Shown: positions 57,126 to 64,000 of the stretch, one piece after another
How the letters are laid out: every line of letters begins with the position of its first letter
Position numbering within the stretch: the first letter of the stretch is position 1
Assembly: GCA_037954325.1 (NCBI GenBank)
Contig: JBBMNZ010000001.1
Span: 9,109,258-9,173,257 of the forward strand
Direction of reading: 5' to 3'
DNA length: 64,000 nucleotides
DNA from: Fistularia commersonii
Taxonomy: Eukaryota; Chordata; Actinopteri; Syngnathiformes; Fistulariidae
The notes under the pieces: generated by a model
Seen by the model: the letters and a program-made list of their open reading frames with translations, nothing else
The model's database searches: none
Told to the model about the DNA's origin: nothing
Program-made: the position numbers and the translations under genes

Positions 57126-57703
57126 TTCAAAATGTTGCAGGATCACAATGATTTTGACATATATTGTGAAGAATCTGGTCCTTTTTAACATATTTCAGCA
57201 CCAGAAAGCTGCGTCTAAGGAATCTTGAGTTATTTCCACTCTTTATCGAAAACGCTTCAACTCAGTGAGATAAATACTTTTTGTTCATATGGCTATATGT
57301 TTTCAAAATGTTGCAGGATCACAATGATTTTGACATATATTGTGCAGAATCTGGTCCTTTTTAACATATATCAGCACCAGAAACCTGCGTCTAAGGAATC
57401 TTGAGTTATTTCCACTCTTTATCGAAAACGCTTCAACTCAGTGAGAAAAACACTTTTTGACCGTATGGCTATATGTTTTCAAAATGTTGCAGGATCACAA
57501 TGATTTTGACATATATTGTGCAGAATCTGGTCCTTTTTAACATATTTCAGCACCAGAAAGCTGCGTCTAAGGAATCTTGAGTTATTTCCACTCTTTATCG
57601 AAAACGCTTCAACTCAATGAGAAAAACACTTTTTGACCGTATGGCTTTATCTTTTCAAAATGTTGCAGGATCACAATGATTTTGACATATATTTTGCAGA
57701 ATC

Positions 57704-58808
57704 ATGTCTTTAACAACAAATTTCTACAACTGAAACCAGCTTGATGAAATTCATGAGTTATTCCACTCCTAATCAAAAACGCTCCAACTCGGTAAGATAA
57801 GCAGTTTTTGAACGAATGGCTATATTTTTTAAACCTATTAAGGGATTACACTAAATTTAACATATGTTCCTAATCTAAAACGCTTCAACTAGGTGAGATA
57901 AGCACTTTTTGACCTTATGGCTATATCTTTTAAACTTGTAGCTGGATTACACTGAATTTGACATATATTGTGCAGAATCATAACCTAAAAAACATATTTC
58001 AACAGCAGAAACCAGCTTGACTAAATTCATTAGTTATTTCCACTCCTAATCAGAAATGCTTCAACTCGGTGAGATAAGCACATTTTGAAAAATAGCTATA
58101 TCTTTTGAACATGTGAAGGGATTCCACTAAATTTGACATATATTGTGCAGAATCGTGTCCTAGACAACATATTTCAACAGCAGAAACCAGCTTGCTGAAA
58201 TTCATTAGTTATTTCCACTCCTAATCAAAAACGCTTCAACTCGGTGAGATAAGCACTTTTTGAACGAATGGCTACATCTTTTGAACTTCTGAAGGGATTA
58301 CACTGACTTTGACATATATTGTGCAGAATCATGTCCTAAACAACATATTTCAACAGCAGAAACCAGCTTGATGAAATTCATTAGTGATTTCCACTCCTAA
58401 TCAAAAATGCTTCAACTCGGTGAGATAAGCACTTTTTGAACGAATGGCTACATCTTTTGAACTTCTGAAGGGATTACACTAAATTTGACATATATTGTGC
58501 AGAATCATGTCCTAAAAAACATATTTCAACAGCAGAAACCAGCTTGATGAAATTCATTAGTGATTTCCACTCCTAATCAAAAACGCTTCAACTCGGTGAG
58601 ATAAGCACTTTTTGACCTTATGGCTATATCTTTTGAACTTTTAGCTGGATTACACTGATTTTGACATATATTGTGCAGAATCATGTCCTAAAAATCATAT
58701 TTCAACAGCAGAAACCAGCTTGATGAAATTCATTCGTTATTTCCACTCCTAATCTAAAACGCTTCAACTAGGTGAGATAAGCACTTTTTGTCCGAATGGC
58801 TATATCTT
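57704..58808 (+). repeat. Diverged satellite subfamily B at the array edge
   Basis: Monomers keep the 175-176 bp period (the GACATAT landmark falls at 57,961, 58,136, 58,312, 58,488 and 58,664) and the order of conserved blocks, but differ strongly from the core. They have AACAGCAGAAACCAGCTTG, GAAATTCATTAGTTATTTCC, CACTCCTAATCAAAAACGC, CAACTCGGTGAGATAAGCAC and TTTTGAACTTCTGAAGGG. They agree well with one another. This is a separate, older subfamily that no longer exchanges sequence with the core. Confidence 0.9.
57861..57961 (+). repeat. Truncated subfamily B monomer (about 101 bp)
   Basis: The spacing between successive ACATAT landmarks falls to about 101 bp (57,860 to 57,961). The sequence jumps from AATTTAACATAT directly to GTTCCTAATCTAAAACGC. 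About 75 bp is missing, covering the TTGTGCAG to TTCCACT part of the monomer. Confidence 0.8.
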
Positions 58809-59600
58809 TTCAAAATGTTGCAGGATCACAATGATTTTGACATATATTGTGCAGAATCTGGTCCTTTTCAACATATTTCAGCATCAGTAAGCCTCTTGAA
58901 AGTTTTCATGAGTTATTTACCTCTTTATCGAAAATGCTTCAACTCAGTGATATAAGCACTATTTGACCGAATGGCTATATCTTTTCAAAATGTTGCTGGA
59001 TAACAGTGATTTTGACACATATAGTGCAGAATTTGGTCCTTTTCAACATATTTCAGCATCAGTAAGCCGCTTGAAAGTTTTCATGAGTTATTTACCTCTT
59101 TATCGAAAATGCTTCAACTCAGTGATATAAGCACTTTTTTCCGAATGGCTATATCTTTTCAAAATGTTGCAGGATCACAATGATTTTGACATATATTGTG
59201 CAGAATCTGGTCCTTTTCAACATATTTCAGCACCAGTAACCTGCTTCTAAGGAATCTTTAGTTATTTCCACTCTTTATCGAAAACGCTTCAACTCAGTGA
59301 GATAAGCACTTTTTGACCGTATGGCTATATCTTTTCGATCTGTTGCAGGATCACAATGATTTTGACATATATTGTGCAAAATCATGTCCTTTTCAACATT
59401 TTTTAGCACCAGTAACCTGCTTGTAGTCTTTCAAGACTCGTTTACACAGTTTTCCAAAAACGCGTCAACTCAGTGAGATAAGCACTTTTTGACCATACTT
59501 TTTGAACGTATGGCTATATCTTTGAAAACTGTGACAGGATTTTATTGGCTTTGACATATATTGTGCAAAAGGATGTCCCATTCAACATATTGCAGCAGCA
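58809..59600 (+). repeat. Diverged satellite subfamily C, outermost monomers
   Basis: From about 58,809 the monomers resemble the core again (CAAAATGTTGCAGGATCAC, GGTCCTTTTCAACATATTTC) but carry GCATCAGTAAGCC, GAAAGTTTTCATGAGTTATTTAC and CAGTGATATAAGCAC. Landmark spacings are 175, 174, 176 and then 189 bp. The last unit is the most decayed and is longer because ACTTTTTGACCATACTTTTTGAACG repeats part of itself near 59,485-59,510. The array ends in CAACATATTGCAGCAGCAAC at about 59,600. Confidence 0.88.
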
Positions 59601-59618
59601 ACAAGCAGAAGCCTGCCT

Positions 59619-59728
59619 TGGGGGGGCACGGGGCAGTGTCTCCCTGCGCTGGTCTCAAGCCCGAATAAATGCAGAAGGGCATCCGGCGTAAAACTTTTCC
59701 CAAAACCGAAAATGCGAGTCAACCATGA
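59619..59728 (+). mobile_element. RTE-clade LINE 3'-region remnant at the satellite junction
   Basis: This short unique sequence matches neither satellite. The blocks GGTCTCAAGCCCGAATAAAT (from 59,651), AAGGGCATCCGGCGTAAAAC and CCCAAAACCGAAAATGCGAG resemble, from memory, the conserved 3'-untranslated part of vertebrate and invertebrate RTE-type non-LTR retrotransposons or SINEs that share that tail. The copy is short, degenerate and seems to have an internal deletion between GCAGAAG and GGCATCC. No reverse-transcriptase reading frame is present. The limits are approximate, and the match rests on recognition, not a search. Confidence 0.55.
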
Positions 59729-61000
59729 CTATAGCCCGGGCAGGGCTTCCGCTCTCCTCATCTCCTCCACTCCGGGAACGGTTCTCCCGATCCGCGGGAC
59801 TTAAGGAAATCTTGGGGCAGGCTTCTGCTCTCCTCCACTCCTCCACTCCAGGCCCTCGTCCTCCTGATCCACGGGACTGAGAAGAATCGCGAGCTGGGCT
59901 TCAGTTCTCCTACACTCCCCGATTACGGGCCCCAGTCCTCCCGATTTGTGAGACTGAGGCGAATTGCGGGCCAGGGTCCTGCTCTCCTCGGGCCCTGTGG
60001 TCTGGGCCCCGGTCCTCCCGATCTGCAATACTGAGGCGAACCGCCTGTCGGGCTTCTGCTCTCCTCCAATCCTCCGCTCCAGGCCCTGGGTCTCCCAATC
60101 CCTGGGACTGAGGCAAATCGCAGGCTAGGCTTTTGCTCTCCTCCACTCCTCTGTTCCGGGCCCCGGTACTCCCAATCCGTGGGACTGAGGCTTGTCGCGA
60201 GCAGGGCTTCTGCTCTCCTCCGCTCCGGGACCCGCTCCTCCTGATGGCAAAACTGCAGCGAATGGCGGGGCGGGCTTCTGCTCTCCTCCACTCCGGGCCC
60301 CGGTTCTCCAGATCAGCCGGACTGAGGGCAATTGTGGGCCGGGCTTCTGCTCTCCTCCGCTCCTCCGCTCTGGGCCCGTGTACTCACGATCCGCAGGACT
60401 GAGATATCACGGGCCGAGCTTCTGCGCTCCTCTTCTCAGGGCCCCAGTCCTCCCAATCCACGGGACTGAGGCAAAACCCTGGCCGGGCTTCTGCTCTCCT
60501 CCGCTCCTCCGCTCCGGGACATGTTACTACTGATCCGCGGGACTGAGGCAAATCGCAGGCTAGGCTCCTGCTCTCCTCCACTCATGCGCTCAGGGCCTCT
60601 GCTTCGGGTCCAGGTCCTCACGATTTGCTAGACAAGGGCGAATCGCGGGCCGGGCTTCTGTTCTCCTCCGAACCTCCACTCAGGGCCCCTGTTGTCCTGA
60701 TTTGCAGGACTGAGGTGAATTGAGGACCGGGATTCTGCTCTTGTCCGCTCCAGGCCCCGGTCCTCCAAATCTGCGAGACTGAGGCGAATCGCGAGCATGG
60801 CTTCTGCTCTCCTCAGCTCTGGGCCCCTATCCTCCCGATCCGTCGGACTGAGGTGAATCAAGGGCCAGGCTTCTGCGCTCCTCCGCTCCGGGCACCACTC
60901 CTCTCGATCAGAGGGACTGAGGCGAATCATGGGCTAGGCTCCTGCTCTCCTCCGCTCATGCGCTCAGGGCCTCTGCTTCGGGTCCAGGTCCTCACGATCC
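59729..61000 (-). repeat. GC-rich satellite, unit about 67-78 bp, minus orientation
   Basis: The unit, read on the plus strand here, runs GGGCTTCTGCTCTCCTCC, CTCCGGGCCCCGGTCCTCCC, GATCCGCGGGACTGAGGCG, AATCGCGGGCC. ACTGA landmarks at 59,876, 59,953, 60,030, 60,106 and 60,184 are 76-78 bp apart, while others are 67-69 bp apart because a block of about 10 bp (CTCCACTCCT) is present or absent. It is rich in CpG, with many CpG-to-TpG/CpA differences between units, and is unrelated to the AT-rich satellite. Open frames of 60-208 codons cross it on both strands, but they follow the repeat and overlap one another, so I do not call them genes. Confidence 0.93.
60561..60624 (-). repeat. 64-bp marker shared with 60,935-60,998 (374-bp higher-order period)
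   Basis: TAGGCTCCTGCTCTCCTCC, CTCATGCGCTCAGGGCC and TCTGCTTCGGGTCCAGG occur here and at 60,935-60,998 with one difference noticed (CCACTC versus CCGCTC). The spacing of 374 bp indicates a five-unit higher-order repeat within the GC-rich array. Confidence 0.8.
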
Positions 61001-62143
61001 ACTGGAAGACCAGAGCCCGGAGCGGAGGAGTGGAGGAGAGCAGAAGCCCGGCCCGCGATTTGCCTCAGTCCCAAGGATTGCCAGGACCGGGGCCCGGAGC
61101 GGACGAGAGCGGAAGCCCAGCCTGCGATTTGCCTCAGTCCCGCGGACTGGGAGGACCGGGGCCCGGAGCAGAGGAGCAGAGGAGAGCAGAAGCCCGGCCC
61201 GCGATTTGCCTCAGTCCCAAGGATTGCGAGGACCGGGGCCCGGAGCGGACGAGAGTGGAAGCCCAGCCTGCGATTTGCCTCAGTCCCGCGGATCGGGAAG
61301 ACCGGGGCTTGGAGCGGAGGAGCAGATGAGCTGAGGAGAGCATGAGCATAGCCCGCGATTCGCTCATACCCAAGGATTGGGAGGACCAGGGCCCGGAGCG
61401 ATGGAGCGCAGAAGCTCGGCCCGCAATTCGCCTCAGTCCTGCGGATCGGGAGAACCGTTCCCGCAGCGGAGGAGCGGAGGATGGCAGAAACCCGCCCCGC
61501 AATTCCCCTCTCGCGATCGGGAGGACCAGAGCCCTGAGCGGAGGAGCGGCTGAGAGCAGAAACCCAGCCCGCAATTCGCCTCAGTCCCAACTATTTGGAG
61601 GACCGGTGCCCAGAGCGATGGAGTGCAGAAGCTCCGCCCGCGATTCGCATCAGTCCCACCGATCGGGAGGACCGGGGCCCTGAGCTGAGGAGAGTAAAAG
61701 CCCACCCAGCAATTCGCCTCAGTCCTGCATATCAGGAGGACATGGGCCCGGAGAGGAGATGCGGAGGAGAACAATAGCCCGGCCCGCGATTCACCTCAGT
61801 CCCGCCGAACGGGTTGACCGGGGCCCGAAGTGGAGGAGAGCAGAAGCCTGGCCCGAGATTCGTCTCAGTCCCCAAGATTGAGAGGAACTGGGCCCGGATC
61901 GGAGGAGTGGAGAAGAGCACAAGCCCGGCCAGCCATTTCCCTCAGTCCCGCAGATCGGGAGGACTGGGGCCGGAACTGAGGAGCGCAGAAGCCAGGCCCA
62001 CGACTCGCCTCAGGGAGGACTGGTCTTGGAGCAGAGGAGCGCAGAAGCTCGGCCCGCAATTCGCCTCAGGCCCGCGGATTGGGAGGACCGGGACCCTTAA
62101 CGGATTTGCGGAGGTGAGCAGGAGCCTAGCCCACAATTCGCCT
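61001..62143 (+). repeat. GC-rich satellite, plus orientation, from inversion point to LTR
   Basis: From about 61,001 the same unit is read in reverse complement: GGAGGACCGGGGCCCGGAGC, GGAGGAGAGCAGAAGCCCGG, CCCGCGATTTGCCTCAGTCC. At 61,021-61,310 two-unit dimers repeat (CAGTCCCAAGGATTG at 61,076 and 61,212; CAGTCCCGCGGA at 61,135 and 61,281), giving a local period of about 136-146 bp. Several units near 61,930-62,060 are shortened, for example GCCTCAGGGAGGACTGG, where part of the unit is missing. Confidence 0.93.
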
Positions 62144-62148
62144 CAGTC
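62144..62148 (+). other. Left target-site duplication (CAGTC)
   Basis: CAGTC immediately precedes the LTR 5' end (TGTCAGGG) and is repeated directly after its 3' end at 62,910-62,914. CAGTC belongs to the satellite unit (CCTCAGTCCCGCGG), so the insertion went into an existing satellite copy. Confidence 0.9.
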
Positions 62149-62218
62149 TGTCAGGGTTCATAGCTGATCCCCGTTGTAATCTGCGCCAGCTGCAGCAGAT
62201 GCCGCTAATCGAGATCCC

Positions 62219-62225
62219 TATAAAG
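62219..62225 (+). promoter_or_regulatory. LTR TATA box
   Basis: TATAAAG lies 71 bp into the LTR in the context ATCCCTATAAAGGGCAGCGG. It is followed about 25-30 bp downstream by a plausible start region (CTCTCTGCCTGGCG). Position and orientation agree with the poly(A) signal. Confidence 0.75.
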
Positions 62226-62301
62226 GGCAGCGGCACTCTCTGCCTGGCGCCGGGGGATTGTGGTCTTCATGGACTACTGTGGGACCCTGCCACGACCCGG
62301 A

Positions 62302-62330
62302 CCTCACCCTCACCCTCACCCTCACCCTTG
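62302..62330 (+). repeat. (CCCTCA)n short tandem repeat in the LTR
   Basis: About four copies of a six-base CCCTCA unit occur between CGGAC and TTGCC. The unit is telomere-like in length but not in sequence (vertebrate CCCTAA), and the tract is very short. Confidence 0.8.
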
Positions 62331-62371
62331 CCAACCCGGACCTCACCCCTGCTATGACCGGACCCCAGGAG

Positions 62372-62590
62372 TGACCTCCTTTCCCTTCCCGAGTCACGGC
62401 CGAAACCCAGTTGGCCGGCGTGACCTCTGTTCCCTTCCTGAGTCACGGCCGGGCCCAGACGGCCGGCGTGACCTCTGTTCCCTTCCCGAGTCACGGCCGG
62501 GCCCAGACGGCCGGCGTGACCTCTGTTCCCTTCCCGAGTCACGGCCGGCGTGACCTCTGTTCCCTCCCGCAACCCGTACTGTTGAGGCCC
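62372..62590 (+). repeat. 48-bp minisatellite in the LTR (five copies)
   Basis: TGACCTCTGTTCCCTTCC, GAGTCACGGCCGG and GCCCAGACGGCCGGCG repeat, with TGACCTC starts at 62,372, 62,421, 62,469, 62,517 and 62,551 (spacings 49, 48, 48 and 34). The last full unit is shortened. One copy contains TGAGTCA (62,439-62,445), a perfect AP-1-type site, where the others have CGAGTCA. Repeats of this kind in LTRs often hold enhancer sites, but function here is unknown. Confidence 0.88.
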
Positions 62591-62605
62591 AGCCTCTGCC
62601 GTCCG

Positions 62606-62815
62606 GTCTGCAACTCGTCTCGTCCCGTCTGCAACTCGTCTCGTCCCGTCTGCAACTCGTCTCGCCTCGTCCCGTCCCGTCTGCAACTCGTCCGGTCTGC
62701 AACTCGTCCGGTCTGCAACCCGTCCAGTCCGGTCTGCAACCCGTCCGGTCTGCAACCCATCCAGTCCAGTCTGCAACCCGTCCAGTCCAGTCTGCAACCC
62801 GTCCCGTTCGCATCC
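62606..62815 (+). repeat. 16/21-bp minisatellite in the LTR (ten copies)
   Basis: GTCTGCAACTCGTCTCGTCCC and its shorter form GTCTGCAACTCGTCCG repeat, with GTCTG starts at 62,606, 62,627, 62,648, 62,679, 62,695, 62,711, 62,732, 62,748, 62,769 and 62,790. Spacings are 16, 21 or 31 bp, so a 5-bp TCGTC-like module is variably present. Copies change gradually from ACTCG to ACCCG left to right. Confidence 0.88.
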
Positions 62816-62834
62816 AGTTCTGCAACTTCAACCA

Positions 62835-62840
62835 AATAAA
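62835..62840 (+). terminator. LTR polyadenylation signal
   Basis: AATAAA lies 74 bp before the LTR 3' end, in CAACCAAATAAAAGCGC. A T- and GT-containing stretch follows (CGAAGTGTGGTTCCC), as expected of a downstream element. Confidence 0.8.
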
Positions 62841-62909
62841 AGCGCTTTCCACCCATCTCTGCCCCGAAGTGTGGTTCCCTGCTCGAGTCCGCCCCAGCAC
62901 ATCGTGACA

Positions 62910-62914
62910 CAGTC
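62910..62914 (+). other. Right target-site duplication (CAGTC)
   Basis: CAGTC directly follows TGACA and matches 62,144-62,148. The satellite resumes in phase with CAGTCCCTCGGATTGGGAGG. Confidence 0.9.
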
Positions 62915-63180
62915 CCTCGGATTGGGAGGAGAGGTGCCCGGAGCGGAGGAGCGAAGGAGAGAAGAAATCCGGCCCGCAATCCACCTGAGTCCCGCGGATC
63001 GGGAGGACCAGGGCCAAGAGCGGAGGAGAGGAGGAGAGTAGAAGCCCGGCCAAAGAATTGCCTCAGTCCTGTGGAGCGGGAGGAGCGGAGGAGAGCAGAA
63101 ATTCGGCCCGCCATTTACCTAAGTATCGCGATCGGGAGGACTGGATCCCGATGCGGAGGAGAGAAGTAGCCTAGCCCGTG

Positions 63181-63197
63181 ATTCGCCTAAGTCCCGC
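63181..63197 (+). other. CENP-B-like core in the GC-rich unit (weak, 7 of 9)
   Basis: ATTCGCCTAAGTCCCGC has TTCG, A at position 10, C at position 13 and G at position 16 of the CENP-B core, but CC where GG is expected. Most plus-orientation units have a similar TTCGCCTCAGTCCCG. This is a weak resemblance. Confidence 0.2.
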
Positions 63198-63249
63198 GGA
63201 TCGGAAAGACCGGGGCTTGGAGCGGAGGAGTGCAAAAGCTCGGCCCGCG

Positions 63250-63435
63250 ATTTGCCTCAGTCCCACGGATCGGGAGGACAGGGGCCCTGAGGCAATGAGC
63301 AGAGGAGAGCAGGAGCCTAGCCCATGATTCGCCTCAGTCCCTCTGATCGGGAGGAGTGGTGCCCGGACCGGAGGAGCGCAGAAGCCCAGCCCTTGATTTG
63401 CCTCAGTCCGGCGGATCGGGAGGACCGGGGCCCAG
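63250..63435 (+). repeat. Inverted copy of about 60,830-60,998
   Basis: Reading 60,830-60,998 in reverse complement gives the same ordered rare variants found here: AGGAGCCTAGCCCATGATTC, GCCTCAGTCCCTCTGATCG, GGAGGAGTGGTGCCCGG, GGAGCGCAGAAGCC and CCCTTGATT. These variants are not seen together elsewhere in the array, so the two segments are paralogous in opposite orientation. The left copy has about 11 extra bases (in the GACCTGGACCCGAAGC region). Confidence 0.8.
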
Positions 63436-64000
63436 AGCGGAGGAGCGGAGTAGGGCAGAAGCCCGGCCCACAATTTGCTTCAGTCCCGCGGATCCGGAGG
63501 ACCAGGGCCTTGAAAGGAGGTTCGGAGGAGAGCAGAAGCCCGTACCGCGATTCCCCTCAGTATAGCAATCAGGAAGACCAGAGTCCTGAGTGGAAAGCGG
63601 GGGAGAGCAGAAGACCGGCCAGCGATTCGCCTCAGTCCCAAGAATCGGGAGGACTGGGGCCCGGAGTGGAGGAGTGGAGGAGAGCAGAAACCCAGCCCGT
63701 GATAAACCGCAGTCCCGCAGATCTGGAGGAACTGGACCTTAATTAAGGAGCGGAGGAGAGCAGAAGCCCGGCCCGCAATTCACCTCTTCCAGCAGATTGG
63801 GAGGACCGGGGCCCGGAACGGAGGAGCAGAGTAAAGCAGAAGCCAGACTCGCGATTTTGGCTCAGTCTCGGCGATCGGGCGAACCGGGGCCGGAGACCAA
63901 ATTCGCCTGTGTTCTGCGGATCGGGAGTACCAGGGTACTGAGTAGAGGAGCGGAGGAAAGCAAAAGCCCGTTCCGCGATTCTTCTCAGTTCAGCGGATAC

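Larger units (their letters stand above)
1..57703 (+). repeat. AT-rich 176-bp satellite array, homogenised core (about 328 monomers)
   Basis: The same unit recurs head-to-tail without interruption. Landmarks in order are TTGCAGGATCACAATG, GACATATATTGTGCAGAATC, GGTCCTTTTTAACATATTTC, AGCACCAGAAAGCTGCGTC, GAGTTATTTCCACTC, GAAAACGCTTCAACTCAGTG, AGAAAAACACTTTTTGACC and GGCTATATCTTTTC. Measured spacings between TTGCAGG landmarks near the start are 175-177 bp, and a consensus I wrote out is 176 bp with 63 G+C (36%). Variation is mostly single substitutions and 1-bp indels, shared by groups of monomers. I saw no inversion and no transposon insertion. Position 1 falls inside a monomer, so the array continues to the left. 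A monomer near nucleosome-repeat length, strong homogenisation and higher-order structure are typical of centromeric satellites. That role is inferred. Short open frames of 60-94 codons occur on both strands but are by-products of the repeat. The family is not one I recognise. Confidence 0.97.
62149..62909 (+). mobile_element. Solo LTR, 761 bp (Ty3/Gypsy-like or endogenous retrovirus)
   Basis: It begins TGTCAGGGTTCATAGC and ends AGCACATCGTGACA, with perfect 5-bp terminal inverted repeats (TGTCA/TGACA) and a 5-bp CAGTC target duplication. TATAAAG at 62,219 and AATAAA at 62,835 mark promoter and polyadenylation positions in the same orientation. The satellite continues on both sides and no gag, pol or primer-binding site is adjacent, so this is a single LTR left by recombination between two LTRs. 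A 5-bp duplication and TGTCA ends suit vertebrate Ty3/Gypsy elements and some endogenous retroviruses, and I cannot decide between them. Identical target copies and intact signals suggest a fairly young insertion. The open frames across it come from the minisatellites. Confidence 0.88.
62915..64000 (+). repeat. GC-rich satellite, plus orientation, after the LTR
   Basis: The same unit and orientation as 61,001-62,143 continue to the window end and run past it. Typical blocks are GATCGGGAGGACCGGGGCCC, GGAGCGGAGGAGCGG and AGCAGAAGCCCGGCCCGC. Toward the end the units become more irregular (for example GGTACTGAGTAGAGGAGCGG at about 63,933). I see nothing else in this stretch. Confidence 0.92.

Noticed and set aside
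1..57703. Primate alpha satellite
   Set aside because: The period (176 versus about 171 bp) and a CTTCAACTCA-like stretch are superficially similar, but the rest of the monomer does not correspond to alpha satellite as I know it.
1..57703. CRISPR array
   Set aside because: The whole 176-bp unit is repeated with no unique spacers, and no cas-like genes are present.
60964..61590. Open frames up to 208 codons in the GC-rich array, on both strands
   Set aside because: GC-rich repeats have few stops. The frames overlap on opposite strands, translate the satellite unit, and cross the inversion point. No conserved domain or start context is seen.
62302..62330. Interstitial telomere repeat
   Set aside because: The unit is CCCTCA, not CCCTAA, has only about four copies, and lies inside the LTR.
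62149..62909. Full-length retroelement
   Set aside because: Satellite follows directly after the 3' target duplication. There is no primer-binding site, internal coding region or second LTR in the window.
62394..63053. 219-codon open frame on the minus strand across the LTR
   Set aside because: It is made of the translated 48-bp and 16/21-bp minisatellites, runs antisense to the LTR signals and extends into satellite.

Overview
This window is eukaryotic, non-coding, repeat-dominated DNA. I find no credible protein-coding gene and no tRNA or rRNA gene. The long tandem satellites, a solo LTR with a target-site duplication and an RTE-type LINE remnant point to an animal, most likely a vertebrate. 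I cannot name the species or clade. The layout resembles a centromeric or pericentromeric block.

Layout: (1) 1-57,703 is one uninterrupted head-to-tail array of an AT-rich satellite. The monomer is 176 bp, and a consensus I counted has 63 G+C of 176. There are about 328 copies, and position 1 falls mid-monomer, so the array extends beyond the window to the left. No transposon interrupts it. Monomers are grouped into nested multi-monomer duplications (4-, 6-, 9-, 13-, 24-, 27- and 31-mers). The clearest are a 31-mer of about 5,460 bp repeated twice (30,360-41,280) and a 27-mer of 4,757 bp repeated twice (47,612-57,125). (2) 57,704-59,600 holds diverged, partly rearranged relatives of the same monomer in two subfamilies, which is a decaying array edge. 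(3) 59,619-59,728 is a short remnant resembling the 3' region of an RTE-clade LINE, lying on the junction. (4) 59,729-64,000 is an unrelated GC- and CpG-rich satellite with a unit of about 67-78 bp. Its orientation flips at about 61,000. It is interrupted at 62,149-62,909 by a 761-bp solo LTR with perfect 5-bp terminal inverted repeats (TGTCA/TGACA), a 5-bp CAGTC target-site duplication, a TATA box, a poly(A) signal and two internal minisatellites.

The overall picture fits the known organisation of animal centromeres: a homogenised core of higher-order repeats, a diverged monomeric edge, then a transposon-bearing pericentromeric satellite. Centromere function is inference. Neither satellite family matches one I can name. 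The most notable details are a CENP-B-box-like 17-mer (8 of 9 core bases) in a subset of AT-rich monomers, the very recent 27-mer duplication, and a long inverted duplication in the GC-rich satellite.
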